Shown: one piece after another, positions 25,205 through 35,100 of the stretch
How the letters are laid out: the number at the start of each line of letters is the position of its first letter
Numbering within the stretch: position 1 is the first letter of the stretch
Assembly: GCA_965212165.1 (NCBI GenBank)
Contig: OZ243096.1
Span: 3,100,001-3,164,000, forward strand
Reading direction: 5' to 3'
DNA from: RHLJ01 sp965212165
GTDB taxonomy: Bacteria; Bacteroidota; Rhodothermia; Balneolales; Balneolaceae
DNA: 64,000 bases
Translations under genes and position numbers: made by a program
Notes under the pieces: model-generated
What the model saw: the letters and a program-made list of their open reading frames with translations, nothing else
Told to the model about the DNA's origin: nothing
Databases searched by the model: none

Positions 25205-28200
25205 CTAACTACAGCCCGAGGTTGAGCCGCAGGTAATACATTTCATACAAGTTCCATTTCGAACCATGGTCATGCTACCACATTCAGGGCAAGCATCGCC
25301 AGTGTAACCAAGTTGTTTGGCTTTTTTGTATTCAGTATTTGCACTAGTAGAGGCTTTCGTTTTAGAAATTGTTGGTTCTACATTAACAACTACTGGTTCT
25401 GCTTCAACAATAGGAGTTTTAGCAACTACTGACTCAACTACTGTTTTAGTAAAAGCATCATCTTCTGTCGGACGTAAATCACGAGTTTGTATTTCTTCAG
25501 CAGGAACATGAGCTAAATCTTCTCTTCCTAAATAGGCTACAGCTAATTCACGGAAAATATAATCAATTACCGATGTTGTCATTTTCACATGAGGATTTCC
25601 TGCAACCATACCGCTTGGCTCAAACTTAGTGAATACGAATGCATCTACGAATTCTTCAAGAGGAACACCATGTTGTAAACCGAGTGAAATCGAAATCGCA
25701 AAACAGTTCAGTAAACTCCTGAAAGCAGCTCCTTCACGGTGCATATCAATAAAGATTTCACCTAATTGACCATTTTCGTATTCACCAGTTCTTAGATAAA
25801 CACTTTGTCCACCAATTTTTACTTTTTGAGTATATCCTTCACGGCGGAAAGGTAGTCTTTGGCGACGAGCAACATATTTATGAATAATACGCTCAGCAAT
25901 TTCTACCACTTTATCCTGTGCAACTGCTGTTAATGGATCAGTCGTTTCCTCTTCTTCGTCTAGCTCTTCAAGAACATCGGCCATACTGTTTAATGGTTGG
26001 CTAAGTTTAGAACCATCACGATAAAGTGCATTTGCCTTTAACATCATTTCCCATGAAAGCATGTAAGCATCTTTCATGTCCTCAACCGTTGCCTCATTTG
26101 GCAGGTTGATAGTTTTTGAAATAGCACCAGACAGGAATGGTTGTGCAGCTGCCATCATTCTAATATGACCCCCAGCTGAAATATACCTAGTTCCTGTTCT
26201 ACCACATTTATTTGCACAATCGAATACTGCAAGATGTTCTTCTTTAAGTAAAGGAGCTCCTTCCACAGTCATTGTTCCACAAACATAATCGTTGGCATCT
26301 TGAATCTGCTCTTTGCTGAAACCAAGATGACGAAGCATGTCAAATGAAAAGTCAGAAAGTTGCTCTTCTGTAATTCCAAGAACGTTTTTGCAGAAGTCTT
26401 CTCCAAGTGTAAACTGATTGAAAGCAAACTTAATATCAAAACTACTTGGTAGAGCCGCTTCAATAGCCGCAAGCTTTTCTTCGGTAAAGCCTTTTTCTTT
26501 TAGTGTTTCAAGATTGATATGTGGACATCCATCTAAAGTTCCATGTCCTTTTGCATAATCGATGATTGCATCTGCTTCTTTTTTGCTATAGCCTAATTTC
26601 TTTAGTGCAGCGGGTACACTCTGGTTGATAATTTTGAAATATCCACCACCAGCTAACTTTTTGAATTTCACTAATGCAAAGTCAGGCTCAACACCTGTAG
26701 TGTCACAATCCATAACCAAACCAATAGTTCCGGTTGGTGCTAATACTGTTACTTGAGCATTTCTATATCCATTCTTTTCACCGAGAGTAACCGCCGCATC
26801 TGACGTTTCTTGTGCAGCTTTTAATAAATACTCTGGACAAATGGTGGCATCGATACCTAGGGGTTTAACTGTTAAGCCTTCATATTCATCAGGTGAAGCA
26901 TTATATGCAGCACGTCTATGATTTCGCATAACACGTAGCATATGCTCTTTATTTCTCTCGTAGCCTTCAAAAGTTCCTAATTCACCAGCTAGTTCTGCAC
27001 TAGTTTCATAAGCTTTCATATGCATGATTGCTGTTAATGCCCCAGCTGTTGCTACACCATCTGCACTATCATAAGGAATACCTTGAACCATGAGAGCTGC
27101 ACCAATATTAGCATATCCTAAACCAAGCGTTCTGAATACATAAGATAGCTCAGCAATTTCTTTTGATGGAAATTGAGCCATCAAGACTGAGATCTCAAGG
27201 ACAGTAGTCCAAATACGAGATGCATAGCGAAGTGATTCAACATCAAAAGTCGTCTTATCTTCGTCAGTGAAAAACTTCATCAAATTTAATGAAGCAAGAT
27301 TACATGCGGTGTTATCCAAGAACATGTACTCAGAACATGGGTTACTAGCACGAATTTCACCATCTTCAGGACATGTGTGCCACTCATTGATGGTATCATG
27401 ATACTGTGTTCCTGGATCGGCAGAGGCCCAAGCGGCGTATGCTATTTGATCCCACATTTCATGAGCTTCCATAGTCTTACAAGGTTTTGGCTCACGTCCT
27501 TCTTTCTCTGCATTTTCTTTCTCAACTCTCCAAAATAGATTCCATTCAGAGTTATCCTTAACAGCTTTCATAAAAGCGTTTGGTACACGTACAGAGTTAT
27601 TTGAATTCTGACCAGCTACCGTTGCATATGCCTCAGAATTCCAGTCGGTATCATATGTTTCAAACTCAAGATCTTTGTAACCCTGTGCAGCAAGTTGAAT
27701 CACTCGCTCTATATAATTTAATGGAACTTGGTCACGCTTAGCTTGACGAATAACTTTTCCAAGCTCTTTGTTTTTGAGCGGATCACGACTCATCGCACCA
27801 TTAAATGTACGTCCTTCTATCTCAACAGGAGTATGGCAAAGACGAATTATATCTTTAAGATGTTTATGTGTGATTTTAGAGCCTGAAACTAATGCTGCAA
27901 CTTTTTGCTCTTCTTTCACTTTCCAGTTGATATACTCTTCAATATCTGGATGGTCTAGATCAAGAGTTACCATTTTCGCAGCTCTTCGTGTTGTTCCACC
28001 AGATTTGATAGCACCAGCTGCTCTGTCACCTATTTTAAGGAAACTCATTAAACCAGACGATTTTCCACCGCCGCTTAATGGCTCGTCAGCTCCACGAATA
28101 GAAGAGAAATTACTACCTGTTCCAGATCCATACTTAAACAATCTAGCTTCACGAACCCAAAGATCCATGATTCCACCTTCATTAACTAAATCATCATCAA

Positions 28201-28813
28201 CGCTTTGAATAAAGCATGCATGAGGTTGAGGATGGGTATAAGAATCTTTTGATCTTGTTAATTTGCCAGTTTTCGCATCCACATAATGGTGACCTTGCGC
28301 TGGTCCATTAATTCCATATGCCCAATTTAGCCCTGTGTTAAACCATTGAGGACTATTTGGTGCTGCCATTTGACTTGCCAACATATAACACAACTCATCA
28401 TAAAATACTTTCGCATCTTTCTCGCTATCAAAGTAATCGTGTTTCCAACCCCAGTACGTCCAGCAACCTGCTAATCGACTAAATACTTGTCGACTATCAA
28501 TTTCATGAGAAAAACGATCTTCTTCAGGTAGCTTTTTTAGCTCAGTCTCATTTGCTGCAGAACGTTGAAGCCAAGTTGGTACACCTTTCTCTGAAACTTT
28601 CTTGAGAGCAGCGGGTACTCCAGCTTTCCTAAAATATTTTTGAGCAATTACATCTGTTGCAACCTGCGACCAAGACTCAGGTACTTCCACGTTTTCCATA
28701 TGAAAAACCTGTGAACCATCAGGGTTTTTTATTTCAGATGTTCTAGATACAAATTTGAGACTATCAAAGGGAGTTTGCCAGTCTGACTTTGTGTAAAAGC
28801 GAGTAAATTTCAT
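25205..28813 (-). CDS. nrdJ: Adenosylcobalamin-dependent ribonucleoside-diphosphate reductase (class II, NrdJ)
   Basis: A 1202-aa enzyme that reduces ribonucleotides to deoxyribonucleotides using B12 to generate the active-site thiyl radical. Motifs: ANSPQWFNTGLNWA, GSGTGSNFSSIRG, NPCSEYMFLDNTACNLASLN (catalytic Cys/Glu/Asn region), and LAPTGTIGLVMDCDTTGVEP. A TSCPD-type C-terminal domain (LRTGEYENGQLGEIFIDM) is followed by a zinc-ribbon tail CPECGSMTMVRNGTCMKCITC that ends CGSTSGCS. The length matches the long NrdJ type with zinc ribbon. No class I or III reductase lies in the window. No cobalamin riboswitch is seen upstream. Instead there is a leader with two hairpins and DnaA-box matches. 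Confidence 0.96.
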   Translation of the reverse strand: MKFTRFYTKSDWQTPFDSLKFVSRTSEIKNPDGSQVFHMENVEVPESWSQVATDVIAQKYFRKAGVPAALKKVSEKGVPTWLQRSAANETELKKLPEEDRFSHEIDSRQVFSRLAGCWTYWGWKHDYFDSEKDAKVFYDELCYMLASQMAAPNSPQWFNTGLNWAYGINGPAQGHHYVDAKTGKLTRSKDSYTHPQPHACFIQSVDDDLVNEGGIMDLWVREARLFKYGSGTGSNFSSIRGADEPLSGGGKSSGLMSFLKIGDRAAGAIKSGGTTRRAAKMVTLDLDHPDIEEYINWKVKEEQKVAALVSGSKITHKHLKDIIRLCHTPVEIEGRTFNGAMSRDPLKNKELGKVIRQAKRDQVPLNYIERVIQLAAQGYKDLEFETYDTDWNSEAYATVAGQNSNNSVRVPNAFMKAVKDNSEWNLFWRVEKENAEKEGREPKPCKTMEAHEMWDQIAYAAWASADPGTQYHDTINEWHTCPEDGEIRASNPCSEYMFLDNTACNLASLNLMKFFTDEDKTTFDVESLRYASRIWTTVLEISVLMAQFPSKEIAELSYVFRTLGLGYANIGAALMVQGIPYDSADGVATAGALTAIMHMKAYETSAELAGELGTFEGYERNKEHMLRVMRNHRRAAYNASPDEYEGLTVKPLGIDATICPEYLLKAAQETSDAAVTLGEKNGYRNAQVTVLAPTGTIGLVMDCDTTGVEPDFALVKFKKLAGGGYFKIINQSVPAALKKLGYSKKEADAIIDYAKGHGTLDGCPHINLETLKEKGFTEEKLAAIEAALPSSFDIKFAFNQFTLGEDFCKNVLGITEEQLSDFSFDMLRHLGFSKEQIQDANDYVCGTMTVEGAPLLKEEHLAVFDCANKCGRTGTRYISAGGHIRMMAAAQPFLSGAISKTINLPNEATVEDMKDAYMLSWEMMLKANALYRDGSKLSQPLNSMADVLEELDEEEETTDPLTAVAQDKVVEIAERIIHKYVARRQRLPFRREGYTQKVKIGGQSVYLRTGEYENGQLGEIFIDMHREGAAFRSLLNCFAISISLGLQHGVPLEEFVDAFVFTKFEPSGMVAGNPHVKMTTSVIDYIFRELAVAYLGREDLAHVPAEEIQTRDLRPTEDDAFTKTVVESVVAKTPIVEAEPVVVNVEPTISKTKASTSANTEYKKAKQLGYTGDACPECGSMTMVRNGTCMKCITCGSTSGCS

Positions 28814-28860
28814 TTTCGTACTTCTTAAATATTCGTGTTAGTCTTCGTAGATGATGTGCT

Positions 28861-28922
28861 GTTTTACCCCAAGTAAAACCGAGCGTATTCTCCTAAAGAA
28901 GTGCTTCCAAATATATAAGCAC
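28861..28922 (-). promoter_or_regulatory. Two stem-loops in the nrdJ 5' leader
   Basis: GTTTTAC and GTAAAAC (28861-28879) make a perfect 7-bp stem with a five-base loop, which can extend by GCT/AGC past a two-base bulge. GTGCTT and AAGCAC (28901-28922) make a second. Between them the minus strand reads TTCTTTAGGAGAATACGCTC. They lie 48-109 bp upstream of the nrdJ ATG and match no riboswitch class I know. They could set mRNA stability or mediate control. Confidence 0.45.
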
Positions 28923-28954
28923 GTGGCTAGGCTCACAAATTAAATCTTGATTTC

Positions 28955-29156
28955 TTTTCCACAAATATAAACACTTATCCACATTAGGCGAGATTCATGT
29001 TTCGTAAAGTTTGAGTGAAGTTATTTAAATTATATATTTTTTATATTTTTTGATCGACTAATAAAATAAGTTAGGATTCAAAAACCATTTTACTTTGCTT
29101 TATAGTTACTATTTACACCGAAATATTAGTATAAGGCGCAATAAAAGTTATCCACA
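28955..29156. other. Cluster of DnaA-box matches in an AT-rich gene-free region (origin candidate or DnaA-regulated promoter)
   Basis: Two perfect TTATCCACA boxes occur on the plus strand at 28975-28983 and 29148-29156, with a one-mismatch TTTTCCACA at 28955-28963. The boxes lie in the 717-bp gap (28814-29530) between divergent nrdJ and a lipoprotein gene. From about 29020 to 29280 the gap is almost entirely A and T. Perfect boxes clustered beside an AT-rich unwinding-like stretch are the layout of a bacterial oriC. The absence of dnaA, dnaN or gidA nearby leaves DnaA control of nrdJ as the alternative. The rest of the gap (29160-29530) shows no gene or recognised signal. Confidence 0.45.
28962..28969 (-). 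promoter_or_regulatory. Possible Bacteroidota-type -7 element for nrdJ
   Basis: On the minus strand TATATTTG matches the Bacteroidota -7 consensus TAnnTTTG. It overlaps the TTTTCCACA box by two bases and lies five bases from the perfect box at 28975-28983, so DnaA binding there would occlude it. No clear -33 TTG at the usual spacing was found. Confidence 0.3.
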
Positions 29157-29530
29157 TCTATAATAATACGAACCCTTATATATAATATTTTATTGTAATA
29201 ATTATCACTGTTTTAATAAATTATTATATTAAAATTTTTACCATATTTTAATATTAATTACGAATAACTATTCGTCAATAACCTTCCATTTAAATGAGTA
29301 AATTTTAAGCGAAATACTTAGTGAAAAGATTAAAATTATAATGACTCATTTCCATTAACTAAATGGAATTCAACGCATTCCTTATAATTGAAGAAATAGC
29401 ATTATGCCTCTCTTCATTTTCTATCATTAGATATGGTATATAATCTCTTCAAAATTGGTAAACTTGAATATATATTTACATTGATGATTGCATTAACTAT
29501 ATAGAAGTATCATTAATAAATGAGGCCATC

Positions 29531-30190
29531 ATGAGGTATAAATATATTTTCACAACCACATGCTTTCTTTTTTTAATATCTGGTTGTGTGGTTAATAAAG
29601 ATCTTGCACAAAAAAGCACGTTCACATTTATTTCTGATGGAAATAAATATCAGATAACAAGTGTAAATACATCAAGCGGAGAAGGAACTAACTACCTTAG
29701 CAAGATTGACTCAGAAGGTAACCAGCTATCACTTGCCCGTGATTTAGATCAAGATGGAAGCATTGATATCATTTTGAAAGGCGACTTTTCAATTTATGAG
29801 GCAAATATGATTTACAATCTTGGGATTGATAAAGCGAAATCATTGGGAAATTATGCTGAAAGATCATCATTAAGAACATTTGAATACCTCGATGAACAAA
29901 CTCTTTTCACTATTAAAACCTATCTCTTAGAAGAGGGTAATGCTAATAATTTGTTCATCATTCTTAATAAAGCATTAAATGAAGAGTCGATATTCTTAGA
30001 TTCAAATGCTGATGGCATCATTGACTCTATTGAAAAAGGAACTATGTCAATAATTGATGCCAATATATTTTATATGAAAGCTCTTAAATTGGGCATTAAA
30101 AAGGGCAAAATTCAGCATCGGAATAATAATTACTGGGTGAAAGAGGTTAATATTCTAAATTCAGCAACGGCTCATATTAGCCATAACTAA
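29531..30190 (+). CDS. Lipoprotein with two dockerin/EF-hand-like calcium loops
   Basis: A 219-aa protein. The N-terminal hydrophobic segment ends in lipobox LISGC (Cys19). Two Ca2+-loop-like motifs are visible: DLDQDGSIDI near residue 73 and DSNADGIIDSIE near residue 158. Each is followed by a helix (YEANMIYNLGIDKAK; IDANIFYMKALKLGIKKGK), so the protein contains two similar halves. This looks like an internal duplication of a loop-helix unit as in dockerin or EF-hand proteins. I do not recognise the family or partner. It is the first gene to the right of the gene-free AT-rich region. A 29-bp imperfect inverted repeat follows it. Confidence 0.65.
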   Translation: MRYKYIFTTTCFLFLISGCVVNKDLAQKSTFTFISDGNKYQITSVNTSSGEGTNYLSKIDSEGNQLSLARDLDQDGSIDIILKGDFSIYEANMIYNLGIDKAKSLGNYAERSSLRTFEYLDEQTLFTIKTYLLEEGNANNLFIILNKALNEESIFLDSNADGIIDSIEKGTMSIIDANIFYMKALKLGIKKGKIQHRNNNYWVKEVNILNSATAHISHN

Positions 30191-30217
30191 GCACGTCAAT
30201 TAATAAACTATCTTAAT

Positions 30218-30246
30218 ATCTAACAACATTAAATGTATTGTTAGAT
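30218..30246. repeat. Inverted repeat between lipoprotein and DUF3047 genes
   Basis: ATCTAACAA (30218-30226) and TTGTTAGAT (30238-30246) are perfect 9-bp arms around an 11-base loop that is itself nearly palindromic. It ends 17 bp before the DUF3047 start. No T-run follows, so it could be an operator or a weak terminator. Confidence 0.5.
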
Positions 30247-30262
30247 TAGATAAGAATTAGAT

Positions 30263-31003
30263 ATGAAATTACTATTTATACTAGGACTCTTATTGGCATT
30301 TGCTCCTTCTTCACTTATTGCTCAAAGCACAATTGTAATACCAGTTACTGATTTTAATCCTCAAAATCTAAATCGTATTGATTATGATAATCCAAGATGG
30401 AGTAAACTAGAGCTACCAAAGAGGAAACACACAAATTATGAATTAATCGAACTCGATAATAGAGCTGCTATTAAAGCAGAAAGTGTAAACAGCGCATCGG
30501 GACTTATATATAAAGTTGATATTGACCCAAAAGAATACCCAATAATTGAGTGGAGCTGGAAAGTTGACAAAGTATTAGATAAAGGGAACTACAAAACAAA
30601 AAAGGGTGACGACTACCCTGCTAGAATTTATATCACATTTGATTACGATAAAACTAACTTGGGTATAATCGATCGAATAAAATATACTGCAATCAAGACC
30701 TTTACGAGCTACGATATTCCTTTAAGAGCAATCAACTATATTTGGGCAAATAAAGCTGAAGAAGGAACAATTGCTCCAAATGCATATACAAATTGGGTCT
30801 ATATGATTGCAGCTGAAACAGGAAATAATATTTCTAATGAATGGAAAATTGAGATCCATAATATTTATGAGGATTATCAAAAAGCATTTGGAGAAAACCC
30901 TCCTAGGATAAACGGTATCGCTATAATGACAGATTCTGATAACACAAAAGGTACCTCAAAAGCTTTATATGGTGACATCATCTTTAAGCAGTTCTCAGAA
31001 TAA
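30263..31003 (+). CDS. DUF3047 domain-containing exported protein
   Basis: A 246-aa protein with signal peptide (MKLLFILGLLLAFAPSSLIA, then Q). The mature part has the DUF3047 pattern: YELIELDNRAAIKAESVNSA, EWSWKVDK, GDDYPARIYITFDY, INYIWANKAEEGT, and the closing INGIAIMTDSDNTKG plus ALYGDIIF. The structure is probably a jelly-roll sandwich resembling carbohydrate-binding modules. The biological role is unknown. It is separated by 91 bp from the RND efflux adaptor and may be transcribed separately. Confidence 0.82.
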   Translation: MKLLFILGLLLAFAPSSLIAQSTIVIPVTDFNPQNLNRIDYDNPRWSKLELPKRKHTNYELIELDNRAAIKAESVNSASGLIYKVDIDPKEYPIIEWSWKVDKVLDKGNYKTKKGDDYPARIYITFDYDKTNLGIIDRIKYTAIKTFTSYDIPLRAINYIWANKAEEGTIAPNAYTNWVYMIAAETGNNISNEWKIEIHNIYEDYQKAFGENPPRINGIAIMTDSDNTKGTSKALYGDIIFKQFSE

Positions 31004-31061
31004 TTCCAGTAAAACAAAAATTCAATTCCGAAACATTGTAACTATTGGGGCGTAGTGGCAG

Positions 31062-31094
31062 TCCGATATTTATAACCCAATCAATTTTATCGGA
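31062..31094 (+). promoter_or_regulatory. Inverted repeat ending at the start codon of the RND adaptor gene
   Basis: TCCGATA (31062-31068) and TATCGGA (31088-31094) are perfect 7-bp arms 19 bases apart. The right arm abuts the ATG at 31095, so it could be a repressor operator or a 5'-UTR hairpin. No regulator gene adjoins it. Confidence 0.4.
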
Positions 31095-32153
31095 ATGAAA
31101 AGCAAAAGTCTAGGTAATTTTTTAGTAGCAGCAACTCTTTCAATATTTACTTTACAAGCATGTAGTAACGGAGATAATCAAAACGATAATTCTGACGACA
31201 ATGACTCAACACTGGTAATTCCAGTTGAAGTAAATGATGTAAGTCGTGGAGATATCTCAGCGTATTATTCAAACACAGCCACACTCGAGGCCGTTCAGGA
31301 AGCAACAATTGTATCAAAAGTACGTGGCATTGTCCAAAATTTACAAGTTGAAGAAGGTGATTATGTTAAAGCGGGACAAATCCTCGCTAAAATAGAAGAC
31401 GATCAATACCGAATTGAAAGTGAGCGAGCTAAAGCCACTATGGATCGTTTGTATAATGATTATCAACGTAACAAAGAACTTTTCGATAAGAGTCTTATAA
31501 GTGCTGAAGTGTATGAAAACTCTCGTTACGAATATGAGTCTCAAAAATCAGCTTACGAACTCGCACAATTAAATTATGACTATACATCTATAAAAAGCCC
31601 TATTAGTGGAGTGATTTCTGAAAGATTTATTAAAGTTGGAAATATGATTGGTACCGATCAGCAGGTTTTCATTGTTACTGATTTTGATCCGATCCAGGCA
31701 AATCTTTTCATTCCAGAGCATGAGCGCTCCAAAATGAAAATAGGACAACGAACTGAATTAATCGCAGACGCTATTCCAAGAAAAGTTTTTAACGGTAAAA
31801 TTGAAAGGATAAGCCCAACAATCGATCCTCAAACTGGAACATTTAGAGTAACTGTTTATTTGGATGATAATGATGATCTACTCAGACCAGGTATGTTTGG
31901 ACGGGTAAAAATCGTGTACGACACTCGAATGAACACAAAAATGATTCTAAAATCAGCCATCATATCTGAAGATGAAACACAATCAGTTTTTGTTATTAAA
32001 GACTCTTTAGCATTTCGTAAAATTATTAAAACCGGTTATGTAAACGGTACAAAAATTGAAGTATTAGAAGGATTAGAAGATGGTGAGGTTGTTGTTACTA
32101 CAGGTCAAGGAAGTTTAACTGACAGCACTCGAGTTAATGTAATTAGACTTTAG
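31095..32153 (+). CDS. RND efflux periplasmic adaptor (membrane fusion lipoprotein)
   Basis: A 352-aa HlyD/AcrA-type adaptor. Signal peptide with lipobox LQACS (Cys23) anchors it in the inner membrane. A lipoyl half-motif (GIVQNLQVEEGDYVKAGQIL) precedes an alpha-helical hairpin (residues about 108-150, RIESERAKATMDRLYNDYQR) and the matching lipoyl half (YTSIKSPISGVISERFIKVG). A beta-barrel domain (DGEVVVTTGQGS near the C-terminus is membrane-proximal) completes the order typical of the family. It links the two downstream RND pumps to an outer-membrane channel. The permease follows after an 18-bp gap with a Shine-Dalgarno site (AAGGAG). Confidence 0.92.
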   Translation: MKSKSLGNFLVAATLSIFTLQACSNGDNQNDNSDDNDSTLVIPVEVNDVSRGDISAYYSNTATLEAVQEATIVSKVRGIVQNLQVEEGDYVKAGQILAKIEDDQYRIESERAKATMDRLYNDYQRNKELFDKSLISAEVYENSRYEYESQKSAYELAQLNYDYTSIKSPISGVISERFIKVGNMIGTDQQVFIVTDFDPIQANLFIPEHERSKMKIGQRTELIADAIPRKVFNGKIERISPTIDPQTGTFRVTVYLDDNDDLLRPGMFGRVKIVYDTRMNTKMILKSAIISEDETQSVFVIKDSLAFRKIIKTGYVNGTKIEVLEGLEDGEVVVTTGQGSLTDSTRVNVIRL

Positions 32154-32171
32154 TCGCAAGGAGAATCCACT

Positions 32172-35100
32172 ATGAAACTGATCGATTTCTCCATCAAAAG
32201 AAAAGTAACCATAAGTATGTTTACGGTTGCTATTCTTCTATTCGGAATAGTGTCTTTAGGTAGATTAAACGTTAATCTACTTCCAGATTTAAGCTATCCA
32301 ACTCTTACTGTTAGAACTACTTTTGAGGGCGCTGCTCCAATAGAGATTGAAAATTTAATTACAAAACCTATTGAAGAAGCGGTAGGTGTTGTTAAAGGAG
32401 TTAAGAAAGTTCGATCTATTTCTCGAACTGGTCAATCTGATGTAGTTCTTGAGTTTGCGTGGGGAACTGAAATGGATTTTGCGAATTTGGATGTTATTTC
32501 CAAATTGGATGCCATACAACTTCCTTTACAAGCTAAGAAACCCGTTACACTTCGTTTCGACCCTACTTTAGATCCGGTAATGAGATATGCTCTTTATTTT
32601 GACACTTCTAAAATTGAAGTAAATGACGATAATGTAAGAGTTGATTATGCTTCTTTCGACGAAAACGATATTGATGATCCAGATGCAATTGCACGCCTTA
32701 AACAGTTAAGAATTATTGGGGAAGAACTCCTTAAGAAAAACCTTGAATCATCTGACGGAGTTGCATCTGTTAAGATTAGTGGTGGACTTGAAGAAGAAAT
32801 ACAGGTTAATATTGATCAGCAACGTCTTGCTTACCTAAACATCCCTATTGAAACCGTTACATCCATATTAAGTGCTGAAAATGTAAACCTTTCAGGTGGT
32901 AGATTAGAGGAAGGTACACAACAATATTTGGTACGAACACTCAACGAATTTAAAGACCTCAATCAAATTAGAAATGTTATTATCTCAACTGTAAATGATA
33001 ATACTATCTATTTAAAAGATGTTGCTGATGTAACTCAAGCATATAAAGAACGAGAAGCTATTACACGATTAGATGGTATGGAAGCCGTTGAAGTTGCTGT
33101 CTATAAAGAAGGAGACGGAAATACTGTTGCTGTTGCTGAAGTAGTTGAAGAGCGGATTAATCGAATTCGCGATACTCTACCTGAAGGAATGAAGCTTGAG
33201 AAAGTATATGATCAATCCGTTTTTATTTCTTCAGCGGTAAATGAAGTGAAAAATGCGGGGATCATTGGTGGCATTTTAGCTGTATTAGTTCTTTTCTTTT
33301 TTTTAAGAGACTTTTGGAGTACTGTTATTATATCAGTTTCAATTCCCGTTTCTATTATTGCGACATTTAATTTGATGTATGGTAATGATATCACTTTAAA
33401 TATCATGAGTTTGGGTGGAATTGCACTTGGTATTGGTATGCTAGTTGATAATTCTATTGTTGTTCTTGAAAATATTGCTCGACATAAAGCAATGGGAAAA
33501 GGTGTTTTAAAGGCTGCACAAGATGGTGCTGGTGAAGTTGGAACTGCTGTAATTGCCTCTACACTTACCACAGTTGCTGTATTTTTCCCACTCGTTTTTG
33601 TTGATGGTATTGCGGGACAATTATTCCGAGATCAAGCATTGACAGTGACTTTTTCATTGCTAGCGTCATTAGCTGTGGCGGTTACTCTTATCCCAATGAT
33701 GTCTTCTTTAAGTTCAAATAAAAAAGAGTATCCACCTTTAAAGCTTAAGGAGCCAAAAACAGCATTTGGTAGAGTATTGAGAACCTTAAGATTATTCTTT
33801 TTCTATACTATCCCTTCTGTCATTACTAAGGGTATTAGATACGTAATTGCAGGAATAGCCTGGTTTTTTAGTAAACTGTTTTTTATCCCACTTTTTCTGT
33901 TCGATAAAGCCTATTCATTGGTCGAAGATGTTTATAAGGTCCTACTTACATCAGCACTAAATAATCGTTTGGTAGTACTATTAATAGCCTTTGGAGCTTT
34001 TGGTGGATCACTTGCACTAATACCAAAAATTGGTATTGAGCTTATCCCACAACTTTCACAGGGTGAATTTGCTGTTGAGTTTAAATTACCACCTGGTACT
34101 CCGATTGAACAAACCGATTTAGCTCTTAGAAAAGTTCAAGATGCTACTCGTGATAGAAATGGAGTTAAATCTACTTTCGCTGTAGCTGGTACTGGTAATA
34201 AAATTGATGCTAACCCAGATGAAGGCGGTGAAAACTGGGGTGAACTCAATGTACTTTTAGCTTCTGGTGCTAGTGCCAATACCGAAGAAAATACAATGAA
34301 TGCTATGCGAAGCTCCTTATCTCAAGTACCAGGACTTCAGTATAAATTCTCACGACCTTCACTATTCAGTTTTTCTACACCTGTTGAAGTGGAAATAAGT
34401 GGATTCGATTTAGATAAGCTTAAAATATTGAGTGATAAAATTACCAATAAGATGGAAGCAAATAATCGGTTTGCTGATATCAAAAACTCAATGGAGATTG
34501 GAAGTCCTGAAATTCAAATCCTTTTTGATCGTGACAGAGCTGCTTCACTTGGTTTACAGGTACACGAAGTAGCGGATAGAGTAGTAAGCAATGTACGTGG
34601 TGATGTTGCTACACGTTATTCTTGGAGAGATCGTAAGATTGATGTTTTGGTTCGTGCACGTCAACAAGATCGTGCATCTGCTGAGGAAATCCAGCAGATC
34701 ATTGTAAATCCAGGTAGTGAACGACCTATCCCTCTAAGTGCAATTGCTGAGATTAAAATAGCTAATGGTCCAAGTGAAATTAGAAGATCTTCTCAACAGC
34801 GAGTTGCCGTAATTTCAGCTAATTTAAATTATGGTGATCTTGGAGAAGCTGCACTAGCGGTTCAAAATATTATCGATAATACTACAGCTCCAATTGGTAT
34901 CTATGCAAGAGTAGCAGGACAGAATGAAGAAATGTCAAATTCATTCCAATCACTTTTATTCGCGCTTTCACTTGCAATTTTTCTAGTTTACCTAGTAATG
35001 GCATCCCAATTTGAGTCACTACTCCATCCTTTCATTATTTTATTTACAATTCCACTTGCCTTAATTGGAGCAGTATTAGCTCTTTATTTAACTGGTACTA

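Noticed and set aside
28814..29000. Cobalamin riboswitch upstream of nrdJ
   Set aside because: No B12-box (GCCACTG-type) sequence or expected multi-stem core was seen on the minus strand, although the enzyme needs B12.
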